Positions 7,812 to 15,310 of a stretch of 50,789 nt of DNA are shown piece after piece (position 1 is the stretch's first letter; each line of letters opens with the position of its first letter). The DNA is from Cyanobium sp. CACIAM 14 (GTDB taxonomy: Bacteria > Cyanobacteriota > Cyanobacteriia > PCC-6307 > Cyanobiaceae): positions 1 to 50,789 of the forward strand of contig JMRP01000019.1 of assembly GCA_000708525.1 (NCBI GenBank), given 5' to 3'. The notes beneath the pieces were generated by a model. That model was not told the DNA's origin. It saw only the letters and a list, made by a program, of their open reading frames with translations, and made no database searches. The position numbers and the translations under genes are program-made.

Positions 7812-10800
7812 GCCTGCTGCACGCCACCTGGCTGTTCCCGGCCGAAGGGCCCGGGGGCCGGCTGCTGCTGTGGGCCGACACCTGGCGGGTCGCCACCCCG
7901 GTGGCGCCGCTGCGGACCGTTCCCGACCATCCCTTTTCCCTCAACGTCGACGATCTGGGCGCCTGGCTGGATGACAACGGCCTCTGGTCGGAGGCCTTCC
8001 GCCCGGCGGAGGCCCATCTCACCCTGCCCAGCCGCAGCCAGGGCGCCCGGGGGCGCCGCAAGGCGGCCAGCGAGGGCCTCGCGGCCTGGAGCGGGCTGCC
8101 GCTGCAGGCGGGCGAGCCCATTCCCAGGGAGGTTCAGTGGTGGCCGTGGCGGGTGGAGGGCCTGGCCCTCGATCCGGCGGGGGCCTCCGAGTGGCTCGCC
8201 GGCCTCCCCCTCTCCGGCGACCATCCGGGCCTGGCCGACGATCTGCGCTGGTGGAGCCACCTGGAACGCTGGGCCCTGAGCCTGATCGCCCGCGGCCGCT
8301 GGCTGCCCCAGGTGGAGGAGGAGCGGGCCCGCTGGCTGCCCCTGCTCAACCGGGAGGGGGACCGGCACAGGCTGGAGGAGCTGGCCATCCGCCTGCCCCA
8401 GGTGGCCACCTGCGCGATGGCCGCCGGGTCGCCCGGGGAGGGAGCCCTGGCCTGCCGCCGGCCCGGCAGCGGCCGGCTGCGGGTGGCCAGCCTGCTGGAG
8501 GCTCTGCTGGACGGCCAGCTCCGCTCCACCTTCCGCCCCCAGGCCACGGGGCTCGATCCCCTGCTCTGCGCCTGGCAGAAGGCCCTCGGTCCCGGCCCCG
8601 GCCGCCTCGATCTCGATCAGGAGGAGCGGGAACGACTGACCGTCGCCACCCACCACTGGCGCGAGGCGGTGGCCGGGCGGGTGGCACCGGCCCGGGCCTG
8701 CCTGGAACTGTTCATCCCCGAGGAGGGGGAGGAGCTCTGGGAGCTGCGTTTCTCGCTCCAGGCCGAAGCGGATCCGACCCTGCGGGTGCCGGCGCGCAGG
8801 GTCTGGAATGCCGGCGACGGCATGCTCCAGCTCGGCGAGGTGGAGGTGGCCGAGCCTGGCCAGCTGCTGCTGGAGGGTCTGGGGCGGGCCCTGCAGGTGT
8901 TCGAGCCGATCGCCCGCGGCCTGGATGCGGCAGCGCCGGAAACGATGCGGCTCACCCCGGCCGAGGCGTTCGTGCTGGTGCGCACCGCCGCCGCCCAGCT
9001 GCGTGACGTGGGCGTGGGCGTGGTCCTGCCCGCCAGCCTCAGCGGCGGCCTGGCCAGCCGGCTGGGCCTGGCGATCGAGGCGGAGCTGCCCGACCGCTCC
9101 CGGGGCTTCTCCCTCGGCGAAAGCCTCGAATGGAAATGGGAACTGATGATCGGCGGGGTGACGCTCACCCTGAGGGATCTGGAGCGTCTCTCCGCCAAGC
9201 GCAGCCCCCTGGTGCAGCACAAGGGGGCCTGGATCGAGCTGCGGCCCACCGACCTCAAGAACGCCGAGCGCTTCTGCGCCGCCGACCCCAGCCTGAGCCT
9301 GGATGACGCTCTGCGGCTGACGGCCAGCGACGGCGACACCCTGATGCGGCTGCCGGTGCATCGGTTCACCGCCGGGCCCAGGCTGCATTCGGTTCTGGAG
9401 CAGTACCACCAGCAGAAGGCCCCCGATCCCCTGCCGGCCCCCGAGGGCTTCGCCGGTCAGCTGCGCCCCTACCAGGAGCGGGGCCTGGGCTGGCTCGCCT
9501 TCCTGCACCGCTTCGACCAGGGGGCCTGCCTGGCCGACGACATGGGCCTGGGCAAGACGATCCAGCTGCTGGCCTTCCTGCAGCACCTCAAGGTGGAGCG
9601 GGAACTGAAGCGTCCCGTGCTGCTGGTGGCGCCCACCTCGGTGCTCACCAACTGGAAGCGGGAGGCGGCGGGCTTCACCCCGGAGCTGGAGGTGCGGGAG
9701 CACTACGGTCCCCGCCGCCCCTCCACCCCGGAAGCTCTGGCCAGGGCGCTGGAAGGGGTGGATCTGGTGCTCACCAGCTACGGCCTGCTGCAGCGCGACA
9801 GTGAACTTCTGGACACCATCGACTGGCAGGGCGTGGTGATCGACGAAGCCCAGGCGATCAAGAATCCCGCGGCCAAACAGAGCCAGGCGGCCCGCGACCT
9901 GGCCCGACCCGGCAAGCAGGGCCGCTTCCGCATCGCCCTCACCGGCACCCCCGTGGAGAACCGGGTGAGCGAGCTATGGGCCCTGATGGATTTCCTCAAC
10001 CCCCGGGTTCTGGGGGAGGAGGCCTTCTTCCGCCAGCGCTACCGGCTGCCGATCGAGCGCTACGGGGACATGAGCTCCCTGCGGGACCTCAAGGCCCGGG
10101 TCGGGCCATTCATCCTCCGGCGTCTCAAGACCGACCGCTCCATCATCTCCGACCTGCCGGAGAAGGTGGAACTGCGGGAATGGGTGGGGCTCTCACCGGA
10201 ACAGACCAGGCTCTACCGCAAGACTGTGGACGACAGCCTGGAGGCCATCGCGCGGGCGCCGCTCGGCCAGCGCCACGGCCAGGTGCTCGCCCTTCTCACC
10301 CGCCTCAAGCAGATCTGCAACCACCCGGCCCTGGCGCTCAAGGAGGAACGGGCGGACAACGGCTTCGCGGCCCGCAGCGCCAAGGTGCAGCGGCTCGAGG
10401 AGATTCTCGAGGAGGTGATCGAGGCGGGCGACCGGGCCCTGCTGTTCACCCAGTTCGCCGAATGGGGTCATCTGCTCAAGGGGTATCTGGAGAAGCGCTG
10501 GCGCCAGGACGTGCCCTTCCTGCATGGCGGCAGCAGCAAGAGCGAGCGCCAGGCGATGGTGGACCGCTTCCAGGAGGATCCGCGGGGTCCCCAGCTGTTC
10601 CTGCTCTCCCTCAAGGCCGGTGGGGTGGGTCTCAACCTGACCCGGGCCAGCCATGTGTTCCACATCGACCGCTGGTGGAACCCGGCCGTGGAGAACCAGG
10701 CCACCGACCGGGCGTACCGGATCGGCCAGACCAACCGGGTGCTTGTGCACAAATTCATCACCAGCGGTTCGGTGGAGGAGAAGATCGACCGCATGATCGA

Positions 10801-10909
10801 GCAGAAGTCCCGCCTGGCCGCCGATATCGTCGGCAGCGGTGAGGACTGGCTCGGAGGGCTGGACGTGGACCAGCTGCGCGATCTGGTGGCCCTGGAGAAC
10901 GATGGCTAG
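7808..10909 (+). CDS. SNF2-family DNA-dependent ATPase / helicase
   Basis: A 1033-residue Swi2/Snf2 translocase, expected to remodel protein-DNA complexes using ATP. Residues 1-500 form the bacterial SNF2-associated N-terminal region. The RecA-like core follows: LADDMGLGKTIQLLAF (motif I), APTSVLTNWKRE (Ia), VVIDEAQAIKNP (II, DEAQ form), LTGTPVENRVSELW (III) and FILRRLKTD. Lobe 2 has LLFTQFAEWG, LHGGSSKSERQAMVDRFQ, LLSLKAGGVGLNL (V) and ATDRAYRIGQ (VI). Start ATG 7808 is fixed by the 4-base overlap with the upstream membrane protein gene. The SWIM zinc-finger gene 42 bases downstream is a common companion, suggesting a functional pair. DNA repair, recombination or transcription recovery after stress are all possible roles. 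Confidence 0.95.
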   Translation: MSLLHATWLFPAEGPGGRLLLWADTWRVATPVAPLRTVPDHPFSLNVDDLGAWLDDNGLWSEAFRPAEAHLTLPSRSQGARGRRKAASEGLAAWSGLPLQAGEPIPREVQWWPWRVEGLALDPAGASEWLAGLPLSGDHPGLADDLRWWSHLERWALSLIARGRWLPQVEEERARWLPLLNREGDRHRLEELAIRLPQVATCAMAAGSPGEGALACRRPGSGRLRVASLLEALLDGQLRSTFRPQATGLDPLLCAWQKALGPGPGRLDLDQEERERLTVATHHWREAVAGRVAPARACLELFIPEEGEELWELRFSLQAEADPTLRVPARRVWNAGDGMLQLGEVEVAEPGQLLLEGLGRALQVFEPIARGLDAAAPETMRLTPAEAFVLVRTAAAQLRDVGVGVVLPASLSGGLASRLGLAIEAELPDRSRGFSLGESLEWKWELMIGGVTLTLRDLERLSAKRSPLVQHKGAWIELRPTDLKNAERFCAADPSLSLDDALRLTASDGDTLMRLPVHRFTAGPRLHSVLEQYHQQKAPDPLPAPEGFAGQLRPYQERGLGWLAFLHRFDQGACLADDMGLGKTIQLLAFLQHLKVERELKRPVLLVAPTSVLTNWKREAAGFTPELEVREHYGPRRPSTPEALARALEGVDLVLTSYGLLQRDSELLDTIDWQGVVIDEAQAIKNPAAKQSQAARDLARPGKQGRFRIALTGTPVENRVSELWALMDFLNPRVLGEEAFFRQRYRLPIERYGDMSSLRDLKARVGPFILRRLKTDRSIISDLPEKVELREWVGLSPEQTRLYRKTVDDSLEAIARAPLGQRHGQVLALLTRLKQICNHPALALKEERADNGFAARSAKVQRLEEILEEVIEAGDRALLFTQFAEWGHLLKGYLEKRWRQDVPFLHGGSSKSERQAMVDRFQEDPRGPQLFLLSLKAGGVGLNLTRASHVFHIDRWWNPAVENQATDRAYRIGQTNRVLVHKFITSGSVEEKIDRMIEQKSRLAADIVGSGEDWLGGLDVDQLRDLVALENDG

Positions 10910-10951
10910 GGGATCAGCCGGACGCGAGGATGGCGCCGTCAGGCCGGCCGC

Positions 10952-11821
10952 ATGACCGCTTCCTTCCCCGGCGCCAACGGCGCCATCACCACCCAGCTGG
11001 GCCAGCAGGGGCTGGGGCAGCAGCCCTGGTGGGTGGAGCAGTGGATGGAACTGATCCATTCCTACCGGTTCAAGAAACGCCTGGAGCGCGCCTGGAGCTA
11101 TGCCCGGGAAGGCAATGTGGTCTCGATCCGCTTCGAGGGCCGTCGGGTCCATGCCCGGGTGCAGGGCACCGAACCGGATCCCTACAAGGTGAAGCTCTGG
11201 CTCGACGTGCTGAACGACGAGGACTGGGGCTACGTGCTGGAGGCCCTCAGCCAGAAAGCCCGATGGTCGGCCCAGCTGCTGGCGGGGATCATGCCCGCCG
11301 ACATCGAGCGGGCCTTCGCCGCCAGCGGCAAGCGGCTCTTCCCCTTCAAGCTGCAGGAGGTGCGCAGCGAATGCACCTGCCCGGACAAGGTCAACCCCTG
11401 CAAGCACGTCAGCGCGGTGTACTACCTGATGGGGGATCGCTTCAGCGAGGACCCCTTCGTGCTGTTCCAGCTGCGCGGCCGCACCCGCAGCCAGCTGTTG
11501 GCCGAACTGGCCCGACGCCGGCGCGAGGGCGTGGTGGCTCCCGTGGAGCATGCCCCCCATCCGATCCATCCCGCCATCGCCGATCCGTCCCGCTGGTGGC
11601 GCTACGACGCCCCTCTCGATCCGGATCTGGTCGTGATCACCCCGGCCATGGAGGGGGAATCGGGCCTCGACGGTGCCGGTCCCCTGCCGCTGGCCGAGGA
11701 GCCCCGCTTCCCGGAGGCCAACCAGCTCTTCCTCGAGCGGCTCGGGGCCCACGGCGCCCTGATGGGTCAGCAGGCCATGGCCCGGGCGATGGCCACCGGC
11801 AACGACGACCAGGAGAACTGA
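10952..11821 (+). CDS. SWIM zinc-finger protein
   Basis: 289 residues with the SWIM pattern Cys-x-Cys-x6-Cys-x-His at C141, C143, C150 and H152 (CTCPDKVNPCKH). The finger is followed by helical sequence (VSAVYYLMGDRFSEDPFVLFQLRGR) typical of proteins that accompany bacterial SNF2 helicases. The N-terminal part contains a short basic/aromatic region (FKKRLERAWSYAREG) and a strand-rich segment around residues 55-85. SWIM domains bind DNA or protein. Adjacency to the SNF2 gene in the same direction makes a targeting or cofactor role likely, which is inference. No signal peptide or membrane segment is visible. Confidence 0.9.
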   Translation: MTASFPGANGAITTQLGQQGLGQQPWWVEQWMELIHSYRFKKRLERAWSYAREGNVVSIRFEGRRVHARVQGTEPDPYKVKLWLDVLNDEDWGYVLEALSQKARWSAQLLAGIMPADIERAFAASGKRLFPFKLQEVRSECTCPDKVNPCKHVSAVYYLMGDRFSEDPFVLFQLRGRTRSQLLAELARRRREGVVAPVEHAPHPIHPAIADPSRWWRYDAPLDPDLVVITPAMEGESGLDGAGPLPLAEEPRFPEANQLFLERLGAHGALMGQQAMARAMATGNDDQEN

Positions 11822-11843
11822 AGGGGGCCCAGGTCGAGCAGCC

Positions 11844-12425
11844 ATGGAGATCCATCCAGCGCTTGCCTCTCGCCACATGCCCCCTGCCGCCCCCTGGCTG
11901 AGCGATGACGCCGTGGCCACCGCCGGGCGGATCCTTCGCGGCCATCGCTTGGCGTTCGATCGGCCGTTGCTGGCAGGCGTGGAGCACGGCCGCTCCCCGC
12001 TGCAGGCCGCCCAGGAACTGTTCGTGGCCGCCACGGTGGTGCTCGCCCACGACGGCGCCGCGGACCCCCGCCTGATCTACGCCAACCGGGCCGCGCTCAC
12101 TCTCTGGCGCCGGCGCTGGCGGGAGATGGTGGGGCTGCCCTCCCGGCTCACGGCCGAACCCGGGGAACGGCCGGCCCGGGCGGCCGCCCTGGCGCGGGCC
12201 CGCTTCCAGGAGGCCCTGCAGGGCTACGCCGGCATCCGCATCGACAGCCGCGGACGCCGCTTCCGCATCGAGAACGCCCGCCTCTGGACGCTTCGGGAAT
12301 CCGGCGGCGAACCCTGCGGCCAGGCGGCCTGCTTCGCGCACTGGTGGTGGCTGCCGCAGGGGCGGTCCGGTTCTCCCCCCCGCCCTGGCGAAGAGCCCGA
12401 ACCCTGGCGTGGGCACCGAACCTGA
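11844..12425 (+). CDS. MEKHLA-domain protein
   Basis: 193 residues; ATG 11844 lies 22 bases after the SWIM gene stop. The protein carries MEKHLA features, a PAS-like sensor fold known from plant HD-ZIP III C-termini and from stand-alone bacterial proteins: LIYANRAALTLWRRRWREM, GLPSRL, then YAGIRIDSRGRRFRIENARLW and GQAACFAHWWW. The tail (residues about 173-193) is proline/arginine-rich and may not be structured. Stand-alone MEKHLA proteins are thought to bind small molecules or sense redox or light, but no ligand is established. It may be co-transcribed with the helicase and SWIM genes because of the tight spacing. Confidence 0.75.
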   Translation: MEIHPALASRHMPPAAPWLSDDAVATAGRILRGHRLAFDRPLLAGVEHGRSPLQAAQELFVAATVVLAHDGAADPRLIYANRAALTLWRRRWREMVGLPSRLTAEPGERPARAAALARARFQEALQGYAGIRIDSRGRRFRIENARLWTLRESGGEPCGQAACFAHWWWLPQGRSGSPPRPGEEPEPWRGHRT

Positions 12426-12462
12426 GCCGTCGGTTCTCCCCCTCGAAGTGACCGGGAAGGGG

Positions 12463-12522
12463 GGCGACAGTGAGCCAGCGGGTGGTTCCTCACCCGGACA
12501 ACCCCGTCGCCAGTGCGGCGAC
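12463..12522 (+). promoter_or_regulatory. Two hairpins with a competing alternative pairing in the hsp20 leader
   Basis: Upstream of ATG 12548 there is a perfect hairpin CGGGTG-GTTCCT-CACCCG (12479-12496) and a second one GTCGCC-AGTGC-GGCGAC (12506-12522). GGCGAC also occurs at 12463-12468, so GTCGCC could pair with either copy. Leaders of some cyanobacterial small heat-shock genes act as RNA thermometers (hsp17 of Synechocystis). Here I see no Shine-Dalgarno occluded in either stem, so a thermometer role is speculation. Confidence 0.35.
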
Positions 12523-12547
12523 TCTCGTTCCCCACGGAATCATCGCC

Positions 12548-13003
12548 ATGCGATCCCTCCATCCTTCCCCCTTCGACCTCTTCGACCGCCTCGAGCAACA
12601 GCTGCAGACGGCGGAGCGGGTTCCCGCCGCCGAAGTGCATGAAACCGAAGGCGCCTACACCATCGCCCTGGAACTTCCGGGGGTCGATCGGGCGTCAATC
12701 GACGTCAAGGCAACCGATCGCTCCCTGATCATCACCGCCGAGCGACGCTCCCAGCGGACCGCCGGCGCCGAACGGTCCGCGGAGGGCGAGACTTCCGGCT
12801 CCAGCCCAGCGGCCCCGGCCAACGGCAGCAGGCGTGCCCCGCTGCTGAGTGAATTCCGCTACGGCACCTGGAGCCGCAGCTTCCGCTTTCCCGGTGGCAT
12901 CCAGCGGGACGCCCTGGAGGCCCATTACCGCGACGGCCTGCTGACGGTGACGGCTCCCAAGGCCCAGACGCTGACGACGGTGTGCGTGAAACTGGCCGAC
13001 TGA
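12548..13003 (+). CDS. Small heat-shock protein, Hsp20/alpha-crystallin family
   Basis: ATP-independent holdase that keeps unfolding proteins soluble. ATG 12548 gives 151 residues starting MRSLHPSPFDLFDRLEQQL, the usual Hsp20 N-terminus; the frame extends to 12470 but that extension lacks family character. The alpha-crystallin domain covers about residues 27-140: YTIALELPGVDRASIDVKA, SLIITAERR, GTWSRSFRFPGGIQ and YRDGLLTVTAPK. A roughly 30-residue Ala/Ser/Gly-rich insertion (about residues 75-100) splits the domain between two strands. The last residues contain VCV, which could serve as the IxI/VxV anchor. It faces the convergent PilZ-like gene, with only 12 bases between the stops. Confidence 0.93.
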   Translation: MRSLHPSPFDLFDRLEQQLQTAERVPAAEVHETEGAYTIALELPGVDRASIDVKATDRSLIITAERRSQRTAGAERSAEGETSGSSPAAPANGSRRAPLLSEFRYGTWSRSFRFPGGIQRDALEAHYRDGLLTVTAPKAQTLTTVCVKLAD

Positions 13004-13015
13004 GCTGGTCGCCCC

Positions 13016-13414
13016 TCAGGCCTCGAGGCGATCGGCGGAGTCGAGGGACAGACCGAACACCGTGATGTAGTTGGTGTCCTCGATCCAGCGCACGGTACCC
13101 CGCAGGGAGTAGGTCTGTCCCTCTCCGTCGCCCACGGCGACGTTGCAGGACTCACCCACCGTGAGGTCGTGCCCGGCCTCGATGGCGATCTTCAGGCCAT
13201 CGAGGCTGAGGTCGAGGACCTCCCCCAGCAACGCTTCCGAGGATGACGTGGGTCCGAGATGAACACGGGCCGTGGCCAGGTCGGTCGGTGGCTTGAACCT
13301 GTCGGAGCGGGTGGCTTCCTGAAGACGCTCTTCGAGGCGACGGAACGCGTCCCGGAACCGTTCCAAGTCACCCGTCGCCACCGAGGAACTTTCCATGGGG
13401 AGTTGCCTTCTCAT
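13016..13414 (-). CDS. PilZ-like domain protein
   Basis: 132 residues. The second half fits a PilZ barrel: GEVLDLSLDGLKIAI matches the DxSxxG signature, followed by VGESCNVAV and LRGTVRWIED. The RxxxR loop that normally binds cyclic di-GMP is not evident before the DxSxxG motif; the sequence there is LATARVHLGPTSSSEALLG. The protein may therefore not bind the nucleotide, or may be a degenerate relative. The N-terminal 40 residues look helical and coiled-coil prone (ERFRDAFRRLEERLQEATR). ATG 13414 is used; ATG 13396 (MESSSVATG) is equally possible. It is divergent from flv3, about 100 bases away. Confidence 0.75.
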   Translation of the reverse strand: MRRQLPMESSSVATGDLERFRDAFRRLEERLQEATRSDRFKPPTDLATARVHLGPTSSSEALLGEVLDLSLDGLKIAIEAGHDLTVGESCNVAVGDGEGQTYSLRGTVRWIEDTNYITVFGLSLDSADRLEA

Positions 13415-13513
13415 TGTGCGTCGTCATGCAAGCTGGCGGCCGTTTCGATGCTGCAGACCGAAACGTCAGGGACCCTGCCTACAGTCATAGGCCTGCCGAA
13501 GGAGTCGCACCCC

Positions 13514-15310
13514 ATGAGCAGCAGCCTCGCCGGCGCCCCATCCCCGCTGGCCACCACCACGCCCGACCCGTCGGCCCGTCAGCCCCGGCTGAGCCTCCAG
13601 TGCGAACCCATCGGCGCCGACACCACGGCGATCCGTTCCCTCGACTGGGAGCGCAGCCGCTTCGACATCGAGTTCGGCCTGCGCAACGGCACCACCTACA
13701 ACGCCTTCCTGGTCCGCGGTGAGCGCACGGCCCTGATCGACACCAGCCACGCCAAGTTCCGCGACACCTGGCTGCCGCTTCTCGAGGGGCTCATCGATCC
13801 GAAGGCCATCGATCACCTGATCGTGTCCCACACGGAGCCGGACCATTCCGGCCTGATCGGCGACCTGATCGATCGCCACCCGGACATCGAGATCGTCGGC
13901 TCGAAGGTGGCGATCCAGTTCCTGGAGGATCAGGTGCACCGTCCCTTCCGCAGCCGGGCGGTCAAGAGCGGCGACGAGCTCGATCTCGGCGTTCACCCCG
14001 ACAGCGGCCTGCAGCATCGCTTCTCGTTCCTGAGCGCCCCCAACCTGCACTGGCCCGACACGATCTTCTCCTTCGACCACGGCACGGGCATCCTCTACAC
14101 CTGCGACGCCTTCGGGCTCCACTACTGCTCCGACGATCTGTTCGACGTGGATCCCGGCGCCATCGCCCCCGACTTCCGCTTCTACTACGACTGCCTGATG
14201 GCCCCCAACGCCCGCAGCGTTCTGCAGGCCCTCAAGCGGATGGACGGACTGCCGGAGATCACCACGATCGCCGTGGGCCATGGCCCCCTGCTGCGGGACC
14301 ACCTGCCCCTCTGGGTGGGCGATTACCGCGCCTGGAGCAGTGAGCGCAGCGCCGGGGAGGCCTATGCGGCGGTCTGTTATCTCAGCCAGTACGGCTTTTG
14401 CGACCGCCTCAGCCAGGCCATCGCCCGGGGGGTGGGCAAGGCCTCGGGCCATGTGCAGCTGGTCGATCTGCGGGGCACCGATGCCCAGGAACTGGCCGCC
14501 CTGATCGGCGAGGCCAGCGCCGTGGTGGTGCCCACCTGGCCCGCCGCCCCCGATGCCGACCTGCAGAAGGCGATCGGCACCCTGCTGGCGGCTCTCCACC
14601 CCAAGCAGTGGGTGGGTTGCTACGACGCGTTCGGCGGCAACGACGAACCGATCGACACCCTGGCGGGCCAACTCCGCAACCTGGGGCAGAAGTGGGCGTT
14701 CGAGCCCCTGCGCATCCGCCAGGTGCCCGGCGTGGCCGACTATCAGCGCTGCGAGGAGGCCGGCACCGACCTCGGTCAGCTGCTCACCAAGGAGCGGACC
14801 ATCGCCGCCATGAAGGCCCTCGATGGCGACCTGGACAAGGCCCTCGGTCGCCTCAGCGGCGGCCTCTACATCGTCACGGCCCGCCAGAGCGATGCCGACG
14901 GCTGCCGCAGCGGTGCCATGGTGGCCAGCTGGGTGAGCCAGGCCAGCTTCGAGCCGCCGGGTCTGACCGTGGCCGTCGCCAAGGACCGGGCGATCGAGGC
15001 GCTGATGCAGGTCAATGACCGTTTCGTGCTCAACATCCTGCGGGAGGACAACCACCAGCCTCTGCTGCGCCACTTCCTGCGGCGCTTCCCGCCAGGGGCC
15101 GACCGGTTCGCCGGCGTGAACACCCTCGAGGGCGTGGCCGCCGGTGGCCCTGTGCTGGGGGATGCCCTGGCCTATCTCGGCTGCCGGGTGGCCCAGCGCA
15201 TGGAGGCTCCCGACCACTGGATCATCTACGCGGTGGTGGAGGAGGGCAACGTGTCCGACACCACCGCCGTCACGGCCGTCCATCACCGCAAGGTGGGTAA
15301 CCACTACTGA
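13514..15310 (+). CDS. flv3: Flavodiiron protein Flv3 (class C)
   Basis: Reduces O2 to water with NAD(P)H as a photosynthetic electron sink. It works with Flv1, protecting photosystem I under fluctuating light. 598 residues from ATG 13514. The metallo-beta-lactamase-like domain has the full canonical diiron set: H106, E108, D110, H111 (SHTEPDHSG), H179 (NLHWPD), D198 (CDAFG) and H256 (VGHGPLL). A flavodoxin-like domain follows (about 285-425), then the C-terminal flavin reductase domain diagnostic of class C (LSGGLYIVTAR, GAMVASWVSQASFEPPGLTVAVAKD). The canonical ligands identify this partner as Flv3 rather than Flv1. The stop overlaps the flv1 start by one base, so the two are co-translated. 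Confidence 0.94.
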   Translation: MSSSLAGAPSPLATTTPDPSARQPRLSLQCEPIGADTTAIRSLDWERSRFDIEFGLRNGTTYNAFLVRGERTALIDTSHAKFRDTWLPLLEGLIDPKAIDHLIVSHTEPDHSGLIGDLIDRHPDIEIVGSKVAIQFLEDQVHRPFRSRAVKSGDELDLGVHPDSGLQHRFSFLSAPNLHWPDTIFSFDHGTGILYTCDAFGLHYCSDDLFDVDPGAIAPDFRFYYDCLMAPNARSVLQALKRMDGLPEITTIAVGHGPLLRDHLPLWVGDYRAWSSERSAGEAYAAVCYLSQYGFCDRLSQAIARGVGKASGHVQLVDLRGTDAQELAALIGEASAVVVPTWPAAPDADLQKAIGTLLAALHPKQWVGCYDAFGGNDEPIDTLAGQLRNLGQKWAFEPLRIRQVPGVADYQRCEEAGTDLGQLLTKERTIAAMKALDGDLDKALGRLSGGLYIVTARQSDADGCRSGAMVASWVSQASFEPPGLTVAVAKDRAIEALMQVNDRFVLNILREDNHQPLLRHFLRRFPPGADRFAGVNTLEGVAAGGPVLGDALAYLGCRVAQRMEAPDHWIIYAVVEEGNVSDTTAVTAVHHRKVGNHY

